This document shows positions 52,111 through 61,113 of a stretch of DNA of 64,000 bases, one piece after another (position 1 is the first letter of the stretch; every line of letters starts with the position of its first letter). This stretch comes from Vibrio tasmaniensis (GTDB lineage Bacteria; Pseudomonadota; Gammaproteobacteria; Enterobacterales; Vibrionaceae). The notes below the pieces were generated by a model. The model saw only the letters and a program-made list of their open reading frames with translations. It was not told the origin of the DNA and searched no databases. The position numbers were made by a program, and so were the translations under genes. The DNA lies in contig NZ_AP025511.1 of NCBI RefSeq assembly GCF_024347635.1, positions 1,178,001 to 1,242,000 of the forward strand. The letters are read 5' to 3'.

Positions 52111-53142
52111 TTATTTAGCTTCGTTTGTTTTGATAACAAGCTTACCGAAGTTTTGGCCTTCCAATAGACCCATGAATGCTTGTGGCGCTTCGTCTAGGCC
52201 TTCAACTAGGTGCTCACGGTAATGCATCTTGCCTTGAGACAACCATTCTGTCATTTGAACAGCAAACTCGTTGTAACGGTGTGCGTAGTCATCAAAGATA
52301 ATGAAACCTTGCATCTTAATACGCTTGACCAAAAGAGTGCCCATAAGGCTAGACATACGATCTGGGCCTTCAGGAAGTGATGTTGCATTGTATTGAGAGA
52401 TAAGGCCACACACAGGAATACGAGCACCTGTGTTAAGCAAAGGCATTACCGCGTCGAATACTTTGCCGCCAACGTTTTCAAAGTAAACATCGATACCGTT
52501 GTCACACGCTTTAGCCAGTTGTTCTGCGAAATCGTCAGCTTTATGGTCGATACATTCATCAAAGCCCAGTACCTCTTTCGCGTACTGACACTTCTCTTGA
52601 CCGCCTGCAACGCCAATTACGCGACAGCCTTTTAGTTTGCCGATCTGGCCAACGGTTGCGCCTACTGCACCTGTTGCCGCCGCAACGACTAGAGTGTCGC
52701 CTTCTTTAGGCTGACCAATATCAAGTAAGCCCATGTACGCAGTAAAGCCAGGCATACCCATGATGCCCAGTGCGTAAGAAGGGTGTGTTGGCTCTTTACC
52801 TAGTTTGATTAGGCCTTCACCATTAGACACACCAAGATCTTGCCAACCGGTGTAAGCCAGTACCCATTCGCCAACTTCAAAATCGCTGTTGTTTGAATCT
52901 TCAACCTGACACACGGTTGCACCGACCATCACTTCGTCGATTGCAACTGGATCAGCGTAAGATTTTGCATCGCTCATTCGGCCACGCATGTATGGGTCGA
53001 GAGAAAGGTAGACTGAGCGAAGTAACATCTCGCCGTCTTTAATTGTTGTTGCAGCTACTGCCTCTAAACGGAAGTTATCTTGAGTCGGTGCGCCAACTGG
53101 GCGAGAAGCCAGTACGATGCGGCGATTGTCTTGTTGAGTCAT
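52111..53142 (-). CDS. curA: NADPH-dependent enone/curcumin-type reductase (MDR superfamily)
   Basis: A 343-residue zinc-less medium-chain reductase of the leukotriene B4 dehydrogenase/CurA (YncB) group. Motifs: LRSVYLSLDPYMRGRMSDAKSY at the N-terminus, VVAAATGAVGATVGQIGKLKGCRVIGVAGG (NADPH-binding AATGAVG), DVYFENVGG, and a C-terminal FGKLVIKT. It reduces alpha,beta-unsaturated carbonyls. First gene of the operon, directly after the TetR operator. Symbol by family. Confidence 0.88.
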   Translation of the reverse strand: MTQQDNRRIVLASRPVGAPTQDNFRLEAVAATTIKDGEMLLRSVYLSLDPYMRGRMSDAKSYADPVAIDEVMVGATVCQVEDSNNSDFEVGEWVLAYTGWQDLGVSNGEGLIKLGKEPTHPSYALGIMGMPGFTAYMGLLDIGQPKEGDTLVVAAATGAVGATVGQIGKLKGCRVIGVAGGQEKCQYAKEVLGFDECIDHKADDFAEQLAKACDNGIDVYFENVGGKVFDAVMPLLNTGARIPVCGLISQYNATSLPEGPDRMSSLMGTLLVKRIKMQGFIIFDDYAHRYNEFAVQMTEWLSQGKMHYREHLVEGLDEAPQAFMGLLEGQNFGKLVIKTNEAK

Positions 53143-53179
53143 TGGATATCCTTAATTTTATATTATGTTTATTTAGAAT

Positions 53180-53194
53180 TAGACCAGTCGTCTA
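53180..53194. promoter_or_regulatory. TetR operator upstream of reductase-GST operon
   Basis: TAGAC-CAGTC-GTCTA, a 5-bp inverted repeat with 5-bp spacer, 38 bp before the reductase ATG. A 23-bp segment around it is identical to one upstream of the TetR gene. Confidence 0.85.
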
Positions 53195-53280
53195 GTCTTG
53201 TTGTCTAAAAATCCCGCCGTCATCAAATTGATAAGAGGGCGGGTTATCTGTCGTTAATAAAAACTAAACACAGTACGTGG

Positions 53281-53871
53281 TTAGTTTTTACCTTTTAAAA
53301 TCTGTTGGGTTAGGTTTAAAGCTGATTCTAAACTGCGTGAACTCTGGCTTAGTTTGCTTAATAAGCTTGCGCCTAACCACATAGAATATAGATTTTGAGC
53401 GGTTTCTTGGCTCTCTTCAACCTTTATCGAGCCATCATCAATACCACCGACAATGCACTGCTCGATGGTATGCGTCACTTTCTCAGCACCTTTTAATAGC
53501 GCTTGGCGCATAGGATCAGAAAGATCAGAAACTTCGGCGCTGAGCTTAACGACTAAGCATTTATGAGCGTTACAGGTACCGTTTTCAATCTGTGACCATC
53601 GAGTGAAATAACTGATAATTCTCTGGTAATGGTTGCCTTCACCATGAACCAAAATAGTTTCAACTCTGCTGATGTAGGTCTCAAAATAGTGCTGGATCAG
53701 AGCCTCGCCAAATTGCTCTTTAGATTTAAAGTAGTGGTAAAACGATCCTTTTGGAACATCCGCTTCTTTAAGCAATTGCGACAAGCCAACGCCGTTAAAG
53801 CCGTTGTTCACTATTAATTGGTAGCCAACATCTAAAACATGTAGGCGTGTGTCGTTCGTTTTATCGTTCAT
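53281..53871 (-). CDS. TetR-family repressor (NemR/AcuR-like)
   Basis: A 196-residue repressor. The N-terminal HTH (VLDVGYQLIVNNGFNGVGLSQLLKEADVPKGSFYHYFKSKEQFGEALI) is typical of TetR; the C-terminal ligand domain contains GTCNAHKCLVVKLSAEVSDLSDPMR with Cys residues at positions often used for electrophile sensing by NemR-like members. It lies upstream of the reductase and GST genes and has the same 23-bp operator in front of itself, so autoregulation is likely. Confidence 0.92.
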   Translation of the reverse strand: MNDKTNDTRLHVLDVGYQLIVNNGFNGVGLSQLLKEADVPKGSFYHYFKSKEQFGEALIQHYFETYISRVETILVHGEGNHYQRIISYFTRWSQIENGTCNAHKCLVVKLSAEVSDLSDPMRQALLKGAEKVTHTIEQCIVGGIDDGSIKVEESQETAQNLYSMWLGASLLSKLSQSSRSLESALNLTQQILKGKN

Positions 53872-53891
53872 GGACTTACTATAAGTTAAAT

Positions 53892-53906
53892 TAGACCAGT
53901 CGTCTA
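53892..53906. promoter_or_regulatory. TetR operator upstream of the repressor gene
   Basis: The same TAGACCAGTCGTCTA inverted repeat as at 53180; the 23 bases around both are identical (53177-53199 and 53889-53911). It is 21 bp before the TetR ATG. Confidence 0.85.
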
Positions 53907-53972
53907 GTCTTCGGTTTTTTGAAGGTAATTTCGTCGTTGCAAAAGTGGCTTCAACTATTCAAACGTTCACAT

Positions 53973-54009
53973 ATAAAAAAGCCCCAACATAGCTCGTATG
54001 TTAGGGCTT
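53973..54009 (-). terminator. Terminator of the FKBP gene (minus strand)
   Basis: AAGCCCCAACATA pairs with TATGTTAGGGCTT with one pair that is G-U only on the minus-strand RNA, followed there by TTTTTT. Confidence 0.83.
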
Positions 54010-54025
54010 AAATCAGTCTCTTCAA

Positions 54026-54499
54026 TTATTTGATAGAGATTAACTCAACATCAAAAATCAAAGTTGCTGATGGTGGGATAGGGCCTGAACAACCTTTACC
54101 GTAAGCCAATTGGCTTGGGATAAACAGGCGAACTTTTTGGCCTTCGACCATGTAAGTCAAACCTTCTTGCCAGCCTTTGATCACTTGTTTAAGAGCAAAT
54201 GAGATTGGCTCACCACGATCAACAGAGCTGTCGAAAACAGTGCCGTCGATAAGTGTACCGTGGTAATGAACCGTTACTTTGCTGTTCTTCGTTGGGTGCT
54301 CTGTACCTGTACCTTCTTCAAGAACTAGGTATTGAAGGCCGCTTTCAGTCGTTACAACCCCATCTTTAGCGCCGTTTTCGATAAGGAATTGTTGGCCTTG
54401 TTCGATATTTTCTTCGCCAGATTTATGGTTCATCCAAGTGCGGTAGATCATGAAGCCAGCCAAAATAAAGACAATGACCGGGATGATAAATTTAGACAT
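54026..54499 (-). CDS. FKBP-type peptidyl-prolyl cis-trans isomerase
   Basis: A 157-residue membrane-anchored isomerase: an N-terminal anchor (IIPVIVFILAGFMIYR), a short linker, and a single FKBP domain (about 52-155) with VTVHYHGTLIDGTVFDSSVDRGEPISFALKQVIKGWQEGLTYM and SQLAYGKGCSGPIPPSATLIFDVELI. It would fold proteins on the periplasmic side of the membrane. It precedes the DsbA-like lipoprotein gene's stop by only 42 bp, in the same direction. Confidence 0.9.
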   Translation of the reverse strand: MSKFIIPVIVFILAGFMIYRTWMNHKSGEENIEQGQQFLIENGAKDGVVTTESGLQYLVLEEGTGTEHPTKNSKVTVHYHGTLIDGTVFDSSVDRGEPISFALKQVIKGWQEGLTYMVEGQKVRLFIPSQLAYGKGCSGPIPPSATLIFDVELISIK

Positions 54500-54541
54500 A
54501 GTAAAACCTATTTATTGTTGATTCTTTATAGAGAAAAGCCG

Positions 54542-55168
54542 TTACGGCTGAGTCAAAAGGTAGTTGATTGTTTTTGCGATACCTTGAACATCTTGGTGAC
54601 CTGCTGTCAGTACTTGGTATTTACCGTTGATGATAAATGTTGGTACTGAGTTGATTTGACCTTTAACCGAGATCTCTTCAGCTTTCTTTACGTAGTCAAA
54701 TAGAGCGACTTGCTGTTCTTTGTTCAGTTGGTATGGGCTAACCAGGCCGCGAGAAGTGAACGCAGTCTCTAGAGCTTGTTGACGTTGTTCAGGAGTCGCA
54801 TCTGCACCCATTTGAACCGCACCAAATAGGTCGTCCATGAACGTGTGGTCAGGTGTCGCGTCAAGTTGCATCACCGCTGTGTAGTAGATCATTGCGCTTA
54901 TTTGAGCACTTTCATTAAACGTAACGTGCATCTTGCCAATAGTTTGGTTCGTTAGAGATTCGATCTCTGGAATTGCACTTTCCATTTGACGGCAGTGACC
55001 ACAATTTAGAGAGAAGATTTCAGTGATCGGAGACAGGTTAAATTCAGTTAGAGCAGTAGGCAGCGCTTCGTATTGAACGCCTTTCTGTGGCTCGTTGGTT
55101 TCACTACAACCCGCGATAATCAGTACGGCAGCAAGTGCTGTGATGAATTTAGTAAATGGTTTAAACAT
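54542..55168 (-). CDS. DsbA-like thiol oxidoreductase lipoprotein
   Basis: A 208-residue lipoprotein (lipobox IIAGC, Cys21) of the DsbA fold. The active site is Cys56-Gly-His-Cys59 in SLNCGHCRQME rather than the CPHC of DsbA, and the cis-Pro loop is VPTF. A CxHC centre suits disulfide formation or shuffling in the envelope. It is in the same direction as the FKBP gene and may share its transcript. A 209-residue size fits DsbA-family proteins. Confidence 0.88.
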   Translation of the reverse strand: MFKPFTKFITALAAVLIIAGCSETNEPQKGVQYEALPTALTEFNLSPITEIFSLNCGHCRQMESAIPEIESLTNQTIGKMHVTFNESAQISAMIYYTAVMQLDATPDHTFMDDLFGAVQMGADATPEQRQQALETAFTSRGLVSPYQLNKEQQVALFDYVKKAEEISVKGQINSVPTFIINGKYQVLTAGHQDVQGIAKTINYLLTQP

Positions 55169-55421
55169 AATGTTTGCTCTAGCGTTGAGAAGTCGTGAGA
55201 TTCTAACTATTTAGTACGAATTGGAAAACAATTATAAGGTAAATAAATGCAAACAGTTGGAACTGGCGGGCGATGACTGGCGAGTTGACGGTGAACTGTG
55301 ATCAAAAACACTTTTTTCGGACGTGTTTTCTTTTCGTATAAAGTTTTTGTCTAAAGTTTTTCTCTCAATGCCGATATAGACATTAGTGAATGGTTTATCT
55401 GCATAAGTGGTTGGTGAAGTA

Positions 55422-56033
55422 ATGAGATATTTAGCGATAATGTTAAGCATAGCTTTGGCTGGGTGCGAAACTACGTTACCAACAGGGTTATTCGGTGAGG
55501 ATATGTTACAAACTGCACCGAAAACTGATTACGACATTATGTACCCTGAATGGGGTGTGGTTCAAACCACTCATCAGCAAGGAACTATTACCACTAACTA
55601 CGGACGTGGTGTTTCGACCAATGATCCACTGGAAGTCTTTTTAAGACAAAACCGTATCGATTTTGAAGTTTTACCTGGCAACCATGTGATGGTAAAGCTT
55701 GTACAGCATGTGAACTTTAAAACAGGTTCGACATCTCCAGAACCCGCTTACAACCATTGGTTGGACACGTTAGGCAGCTATCTTTCTCGACGCCAAGACA
55801 TTGATGTCGTCATTGAAGGACACACGGATAATACAGGCAGTGATCGTGTTAATGATCCGCTTTCTGAACTGCGCGCAAAAGAAGTGAAAGCTCGATTAGA
55901 AAGTAACTATGTTTCGAGTCGTGCTATTTACACCCGCGGTTTTGGCGAGTACGTTCCCGCGTGTACTAACGCTTCGCCGCAAGGTAAAGCTTGTAACCGC
56001 CGTGTAGAGTTGATGCTGATTGTGGCGAAATAG
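55422..56033 (+). CDS. OmpA-family peptidoglycan-associated lipoprotein
   Basis: The ATG at 55422 gives the lipoprotein signal MRYLAIMLSIALAGC with lipobox LAGC; an ATG at 55407 would precede it. About 203 residues. A C-terminal OmpA domain (about 90-200) has VIEGHTDNTGSDRVNDPLSELRAKEVKARL and a final CNRRVEL, the peptidoglycan-binding pattern. A disulfide between the two Cys of ACTNASPQGKAC is possible. It ties the outer membrane to the wall. Confidence 0.9.
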   Translation: MRYLAIMLSIALAGCETTLPTGLFGEDMLQTAPKTDYDIMYPEWGVVQTTHQQGTITTNYGRGVSTNDPLEVFLRQNRIDFEVLPGNHVMVKLVQHVNFKTGSTSPEPAYNHWLDTLGSYLSRRQDIDVVIEGHTDNTGSDRVNDPLSELRAKEVKARLESNYVSSRAIYTRGFGEYVPACTNASPQGKACNRRVELMLIVAK

Positions 56034-56084
56034 ATGCGAGAAGCTTGATTCATTGAATCGAAAGAGCGTATTGATAACAGACAT

Positions 56085-56113
56085 AAAAAATCCCTCATGA
56101 AGAGGGATTTTTT
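56085..56113. terminator. Bidirectional terminator between OmpA-type and glutaredoxin genes
   Basis: AAAAAATCCCTC pairs perfectly with GAGGGATTTTTT (12 bp) around a 5-nt loop, with a run of A on one side and T on the other. Confidence 0.9.
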
Positions 56114-56139
56114 GTATTTGGGTTGTATTGCTTTTTCGC

Positions 56140-56499
56140 TTATGCGAATTGTTTCTCTAAGTAAGATACGATATCCGAAGATTCGTACATCCACTCAGTT
56201 TTGCCGTCTTTTTCGATACGTAGACAAGGCACTTTCACACGACCGCCGCCAGCTTCAAGCTCTGCACGGTGTTGTTCGTTGTTTTTTGCATCACGAAGTT
56301 CAAATTGAACCGACTGACGTTTCATCGCGCGGCGCACTTTCACACAAAATGGGCACGCTTCGAATTGGTATAACGTGTGCGTTTTTGCTTGCTCATTTAC
56401 TATATTTTGATCTTCTTGAGAACGCTTCACACCACGTGGGCTGAAAACAAAATTCAATAGCAAGATGACGCGACCTAAGAACCAACGGATAAACTTCAT
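56140..56499 (-). CDS. Membrane-anchored glutaredoxin
   Basis: The ATG at 56499 (MKFIRW) is taken as start, with AGAGAG just upstream; the open frame goes on to 56577 without support. About 119 residues: an N-terminal membrane segment (FIRWFLGRVILLLNFVF), then a glutaredoxin domain with Cys49-Pro-Phe-Cys52 (EACPFC), GGGRVKVPCLRI and the end SDIVSYLEKQF. It reduces disulfides with glutathione near the membrane. Confidence 0.87.
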   Translation of the reverse strand: MKFIRWFLGRVILLLNFVFSPRGVKRSQEDQNIVNEQAKTHTLYQFEACPFCVKVRRAMKRQSVQFELRDAKNNEQHRAELEAGGGRVKVPCLRIEKDGKTEWMYESSDIVSYLEKQFA

Positions 56500-56588
56500 A
56501 ACTCTCTCTACATATTTAAAATTAGCGTTACAATTTGCAGCATTATATACACAAGTTTTGCTAGATGCTCGCAACAAACCGCTAATAT

Positions 56589-58181
56589 CTATTTTGTCCG
56601 TTCGATCGTGTGAGACTTCGCCACATTTAGCCCTAAACGTTTAGACAGTCGAGTCAAATTGGCTCTGTCTGTTTTCAGAATTCGTCCTGCTTGCGCCCAG
56701 TTAAAGTTGGCGTCTTCCAATACTTCAGTAATGATACTGCGCTGAAAATCATCGGTAGCACCACGCAAACCTGCAGAAAGGTCGATCGTTGGTGTTGATA
56801 ACGGTGTGTTTTTTACCTGTGTCGTGGCTATCGGCTGATCTTGGTCTAGTGGGCCACAATCTTCTTTAGTGATTGTCACGAGGTTTTTGTTGGTGCTACG
56901 AGCTAATGCTTTTAGTGCTGAACGGCTGATAACGTGTTCAAGCTCACGCACGTTACCTGGCCAACCGTAACGGTTTAGAAATACCAGTACATCAGAGCGG
57001 AATTTAACTTGGTTGATACCAAGTTTACGACGTGCCTGTTCTAGGAAGAAGCCTGCTAACAAGCTAATGTCGTCACCACGGTCTTTCAGAGCGGGTACTG
57101 CGATAGGGTATACACTCAGTCGGTGGTATAAATCGGCTCTGAATCGACCGTCTTCAACTTCTTGCTTCAAGTCTCGGTTGGTTGCTGCCAAAACACGAAC
57201 ATCAATGGTTTGAATGTTGTCTTGGCCTACAGGTTGGATTTCGTTGTTTTGCAGTGCACGCAATAGCTTACTTTGCGCAGCCAAAGGCAATTCACCAATT
57301 TCATCTAAGAACAGTGTGCCACCATCGGCTAAAGCAAATTTACCTAAGCGGTTTTTGTCTGCGCCAGTAAATGCACCACGAACGTGACCAAATAGTTCAC
57401 TTTCTACTAAGTTTTCAGGAATCGCTGCACAGTTAACATACACAAGCGGTTTACGCTTACGCTGTGATTGATGATGCAGAGTACGAGCCACTAACTCTTT
57501 ACCTACACCCGTATCACCATGAATCAGAATATTAAATTCAGAGGGTGCGACAACCGCGATGTCGTTTTTAAGCGCGACCATGGTGTCACTATTACCAATC
57601 AATTCCCCGCCGTCACGTTCCCACGCTTCAACATTTAACTCTTCCAGTAATTGCTTTGACTGTTTTGCTTGATGTTCAAGTTGCGAAAAAGTCATCGCCA
57701 TTTGCATCGTAGAGGCAGCAATAGCAGCGAGAACTTCTAGGTTCCGAGCCGGAATATTCGCGAAGACATCAGGTTTTAGACTGTCAAGGGTTAGCACCCC
57801 TAACAATTTGTCACCAAATAGGAGAGGCAAACCCATACAGGCATGCATGGGCAAATCGCCATCGTGGTCGATCAGTAAGCCATCAAAAGGATCAGGTAAT
57901 GAGCTATCCGCATCAAAACGAACAGGAGAACGCGATGCACAAATCGCATCAAAACGTGGATGTTCTGAAATAATAAAGCGGCGACCGAATGTATCTCGAC
58001 TGAGCCCTTGCATTGCGATCGGCACTAGCGTGTCGCCTTGAAGGCTTAAAAGCGCGACACAATCACACGTTATGGTTTTACGAATGGCATCGATTAAGCG
58101 ATTGAAACGGTCTTGATCGTTCACACCGCTAGCGAGACCAATGGTCATTTCCATGAGAGTGGATGCTGAGATATCTTGCAT
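56589..58181 (-). CDS. norR: Nitric oxide-sensing sigma-54 activator NorR
   Basis: A 530-residue enhancer-binding protein. The N-terminal GAF domain (about 15-165) has Asp and Arg residues and Cys115 in line with the non-heme iron site that senses NO. The AAA+ domain has Walker A GDTGVGKE (222-229), the sigma-54 contact GAFTGA (269-274) and Walker B FLDE (291-294). A Fis-type HTH lies at the C-terminus (about 485-520). It is divergent from hmp across a 349-bp gap that holds NorR sites and a sigma-54 promoter. Confidence 0.95.
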   Translation of the reverse strand: MQDISASTLMEMTIGLASGVNDQDRFNRLIDAIRKTITCDCVALLSLQGDTLVPIAMQGLSRDTFGRRFIISEHPRFDAICASRSPVRFDADSSLPDPFDGLLIDHDGDLPMHACMGLPLLFGDKLLGVLTLDSLKPDVFANIPARNLEVLAAIAASTMQMAMTFSQLEHQAKQSKQLLEELNVEAWERDGGELIGNSDTMVALKNDIAVVAPSEFNILIHGDTGVGKELVARTLHHQSQRKRKPLVYVNCAAIPENLVESELFGHVRGAFTGADKNRLGKFALADGGTLFLDEIGELPLAAQSKLLRALQNNEIQPVGQDNIQTIDVRVLAATNRDLKQEVEDGRFRADLYHRLSVYPIAVPALKDRGDDISLLAGFFLEQARRKLGINQVKFRSDVLVFLNRYGWPGNVRELEHVISRSALKALARSTNKNLVTITKEDCGPLDQDQPIATTQVKNTPLSTPTIDLSAGLRGATDDFQRSIITEVLEDANFNWAQAGRILKTDRANLTRLSKRLGLNVAKSHTIERTK

Positions 58182-58219
58182 AAAGGGCTCATACTGTTTG
58201 TATTTTTATACATGGTAGA

Positions 58220-58230
58220 GTCTTTATGAC
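58220..58230 (+). promoter_or_regulatory. NorR enhancer site 1
   Basis: GTCTTTATGAC fits GT-N7-AC and resembles the NorR consensus GTCA-N3-TGAC. It is 22 bp from site 2, about two helical turns. Confidence 0.75.
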
Positions 58231-58241
58231 ATAAAAAAAAG

Positions 58242-58252
58242 GTCTTTTTGAC
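58242..58252 (+). promoter_or_regulatory. NorR enhancer site 2
   Basis: GTCTTTTTGAC fits GT-N7-AC with the same flanks as site 1; the pair lies about 55-90 bp upstream of the sigma-54 promoter. Confidence 0.75.
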
Positions 58253-58307
58253 TAAAGTTTGAAGCGAAGTTTTGAAAGGATGCTAGGCACAACTAGCTTT
58301 CGCATGT

Positions 58308-58323
58308 TGGCACTGTTTGTGCA
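58308..58323 (+). promoter_or_regulatory. Sigma-54 promoter of hmp
   Basis: TGGCACTGTTTGTGCA carries the invariant -24 GG (58309-58310) and -12 GC (58321-58322) separated by 10 bp. Transcription would start near 58334, leaving a leader of about 200 nt before hmp. Confidence 0.82.
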
Positions 58324-58530
58324 ATGTGTCCATTGCGTGTTGTCTATATGACTGAATAACTGGTCCATCATTGATTTGAATCAATTAATGCGAATTTATC
58401 AGTCCACGTGATTCTCATAAAAATAGTAGCCACAGAGCTCATTGAGAAAGAATTAATATAAAGTCATCTTTAAATAAAATTAGTCAATTTGACACGAAAG
58501 GTCAAAAGGCTAAGTGTTCGGAGTAAATCA

Positions 58531-59727
58531 ATGCTAAACAATCTACATATCAACATCATCAAATCGACGATTCCTCTTTTAGAAAGCGCAGGCCCTGCTT
58601 TAACTCAACACTTCTATCAACGTATGTTCATGCATAACCCTGAATTGAAAGATATCTTCAATATGACTCACCAAAGAACCGGTCGCCAAGGTGTGGCACT
58701 GTTTGAAGCTATCGCGGCTTATGCTAAAAACATTGAAAACCTAGCAGCGTTAACCTCAGCGGTTGAGCGTATTGCACAGAAACATACAAGCTTTAACATT
58801 CAGCCTGAGCATTACCAAATCGTTGGCCTTCACCTAATTGAAACACTGCGTGAATTAGCTGCTGATGCATTCACACCAGAAGTAGAAGAAGCGTGGACTG
58901 CGGCTTACCTATTCTTAGCGCAAGTATTTATCGACCGTGAAGCGGAACTTTACCTACAGCGCAAGCAAGCTGTTGGTGGGTGGGAAGCGGCACGCGCATT
59001 TGTAATTGCGGACAAAATTGAAGAATCAGCATTAGTAACAAGTTTCATCCTTCAGCCAAAAGATGGCGGTGAGGTTCTGGATTACACACCAGGTCAATAC
59101 ATCGGTATTGAAGTGAAGCCTGAAAGCGCGCAGTACAGCGAAATTCGTCAGTATTCACTGTCAGACAAGCCGAACGGAAAATACTACCGTATCTCTGTGA
59201 AGCGTGAAGGCCAAGGTCAAGAAACGCAAGGTGTTGTTTCTAACCACATGCACGATACCATTGCTATCGGCGATGAAGTTAGCCTATACGCACCAGCGGG
59301 TGACTTTATGTACCAAGAACGCAGCAAGCCAGTAACGCTTATCTCTGCGGGTGTTGGTGTAACGCCAATGCAGTCTATGCTTGAGTTCTTGAACAACGAG
59401 CAGAAAAACGAACCAGTTATTTATCTTCACGCTTGTGAAAACGTAGGTCAGCACTCTTTCACGACGCGCGTGAAAGATATTGTTGCCGACAACGGTTGGT
59501 CTGCGAAAACGTGGTACATGAACAAAGACGAGTCTGCATGTGAGAACACACATGAGGGTCAAATGGATCTAGCGTCAATCTCTGATACTAACGGCTTTGA
59601 AGAGAGCGACTTCTACATCTGTGGCCCTGTTGGCTTTATGAAGAATATCGTAGAGCAGTTAGACGCTCTTAAAGTGGATCGCTCACGCGTACACTACGAA
59701 GTTTTTGGCCCTCACGCTAACTTCTAA
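58531..59727 (+). CDS. hmp: Flavohemoglobin / nitric oxide dioxygenase Hmp
   Basis: A 398-residue flavohemoprotein that turns NO and O2 into nitrate. The ATG at 58531 has GGAG 8 nt upstream and matches the family's N-terminus. Globin domain (1 to about 140) with Tyr29, Gln53 and the heme-ligand His85; FAD domain with RQYSLSDKPN; NAD domain with ISAGVGVTPMQSML and the end CGPVGFMKNIVEQL. It is controlled by the divergent norR through the sites in between. Confidence 0.97.
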   Translation: MLNNLHINIIKSTIPLLESAGPALTQHFYQRMFMHNPELKDIFNMTHQRTGRQGVALFEAIAAYAKNIENLAALTSAVERIAQKHTSFNIQPEHYQIVGLHLIETLRELAADAFTPEVEEAWTAAYLFLAQVFIDREAELYLQRKQAVGGWEAARAFVIADKIEESALVTSFILQPKDGGEVLDYTPGQYIGIEVKPESAQYSEIRQYSLSDKPNGKYYRISVKREGQGQETQGVVSNHMHDTIAIGDEVSLYAPAGDFMYQERSKPVTLISAGVGVTPMQSMLEFLNNEQKNEPVIYLHACENVGQHSFTTRVKDIVADNGWSAKTWYMNKDESACENTHEGQMDLASISDTNGFEESDFYICGPVGFMKNIVEQLDALKVDRSRVHYEVFGPHANF

Positions 59728-59783
59728 GATCTCCCAGCAGGTCTAGTAATACTCGCCTGATCGATTAACAACCTTGCCTATTC

Positions 59784-59812
59784 AAAGGTCTCACATTGTG
59801 AGACCTTTTTCG
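59784..59812 (+). terminator. Terminator of hmp
   Basis: AAAGGTCTCAC / GTGAGACCTTT, an 11-bp perfect stem with a 3-nt loop, followed by a T run. Confidence 0.9.
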
Positions 59813-59836
59813 TTTGGTTTATCCAGCGAGCGATAA

Positions 59837-59862
59837 TTGGATATTGGATATTGGATATTGGA
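59837..59862 (+). repeat. Heptamer tandem repeat
   Basis: TTGGATA is repeated three times plus a partial fourth (TTGGA), a perfect 7-bp microsatellite in the gap between hmp and the TDT-type gene. Copy number may vary between strains. Confidence 0.8.
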
Positions 59863-59900
59863 GTAGGGAGTGATCAAGGTAAGATCTTCAGGCGTTCGAC

Positions 59901-60881
59901 TTAAGAACGCTTAACCTTTTTGGACATGTAATCAGAATCAAAAAACTCAGGCCAGTACATTTTCACATAGCCGCCAGCAACCCAAATCACCAAGATAGTC
60001 GCGATGGTCAGTTCGAAGAAGCCAAACTTGTGCAGCCAATACCATTGTGGGTACTCAGCACCGAAAAAGGTGGTTAAGCGATGCATGGCGATGGCGCTAA
60101 TCACCGATGGGAAAGTAACCGCAGCAATGGAAGGTTGGAACTTTAAGCGCATCAAGCGGATGTAACACAAGTAAATCAGCAGGGTCATGGTGATGGCAAT
60201 ACCCGCTAAAGCGCCGGTCAGGATCGGGTCTGGATTATCAAAGTTGACCAAGTAAGCGGCCAACGATAAGTTGACTGGCGCTGCCATGATTGCCAATGTT
60301 GGTCTTGCTCTTCGAGGTAAATTCCCTTCAAAAACCAAACGGTACAACACTACGGGAAGCATAAAGAAGTAGATACCAATACACGTCGCGGCCAGTGTTT
60401 CTGAAAAGACCGTGTGGCCAAACTGTGTGCCAGCCAATGAACTACTGATTAAGCCTACTGGATAGAGAAACCAACTTGGAACGATGTTCGACATTTTGAA
60501 ATTGATGATTTGGAAACCGAAGAACAACACCATCATAGTAAAGTGCAGCAATAACGCGCAGAACCAAATTGGGTAGGCGATTATTGGCGATATCTCGGCT
60601 AAGTAGTCACACAGAATCAATAACGCCATGCTCATCGGCGCCATTAAGCTTCCGCTTAGTGGATGGCGAATATCATTGATGAAGGTATTAAAGCTGGTGA
60701 GATAACGAAGTAAAACGGGCAGTAATAACAGCGCACCGAAAGCAGCAAGGTAAGGGCGAATGATCTCACCAACCCCTGGGAGATATAATGCCCAAGCTTG
60801 TCCTAGTCCAATTACACCAAGTGCTAAAGACGCCTGAGAAGGCGGCACATTTTTTACTTGGGTTAATCTTCTCCAGTTCAA
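59901..60881 (-). CDS. TDT/SLAC1-type transporter (TehA-like)
   Basis: A 326-residue membrane protein with ten predicted membrane segments of the TehA/C4-dicarboxylate (TDT) family (YLTSFNTFINDIRHPLSGSLMAPMSMALLI near the start, IPRRARPT-like RRARPTLAIMAAPVNLSLAAYL in the middle). Members move tellurite or dicarboxylates or act as anion channels. It converges on hmp. Substrate unknown. Confidence 0.85.
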   Translation of the reverse strand: MNWRRLTQVKNVPPSQASLALGVIGLGQAWALYLPGVGEIIRPYLAAFGALLLLPVLLRYLTSFNTFINDIRHPLSGSLMAPMSMALLILCDYLAEISPIIAYPIWFCALLLHFTMMVLFFGFQIINFKMSNIVPSWFLYPVGLISSSLAGTQFGHTVFSETLAATCIGIYFFMLPVVLYRLVFEGNLPRRARPTLAIMAAPVNLSLAAYLVNFDNPDPILTGALAGIAITMTLLIYLCYIRLMRLKFQPSIAAVTFPSVISAIAMHRLTTFFGAEYPQWYWLHKFGFFELTIATILVIWVAGGYVKMYWPEFFDSDYMSKKVKRS

Positions 60882-61113
60882 CGACTTGCTCCAGCTTAGT
60901 TATCTATAGTATGTGGGTGCTTATAGAATATCAGTGATAATAGAATTTTTGCTCTAGTTAGAACGTATAGCTGTGCCATCAATAGATGTTGAGGGCGTTC
61001 AACTAATTTTGAGTGGATGATACCAAGTTTAACGTTTGCTTTTTTGATTTTGATGCGGAATCGGGACATTAAGCACGTTGAATGTGTGCTTTTGTTTCAT
61101 GAGTCATTTGTAA

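Larger units (their letters stand above)
58182..58530 (+). other. norR-hmp divergent regulatory region
   Basis: 349 bp without a gene. It contains two NorR sites and a sigma-54 promoter listed separately, plus a TGTATTTTTATACA palindrome (about 58199-58212) that may be a third, degenerate site near the norR start. Confidence 0.75.
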
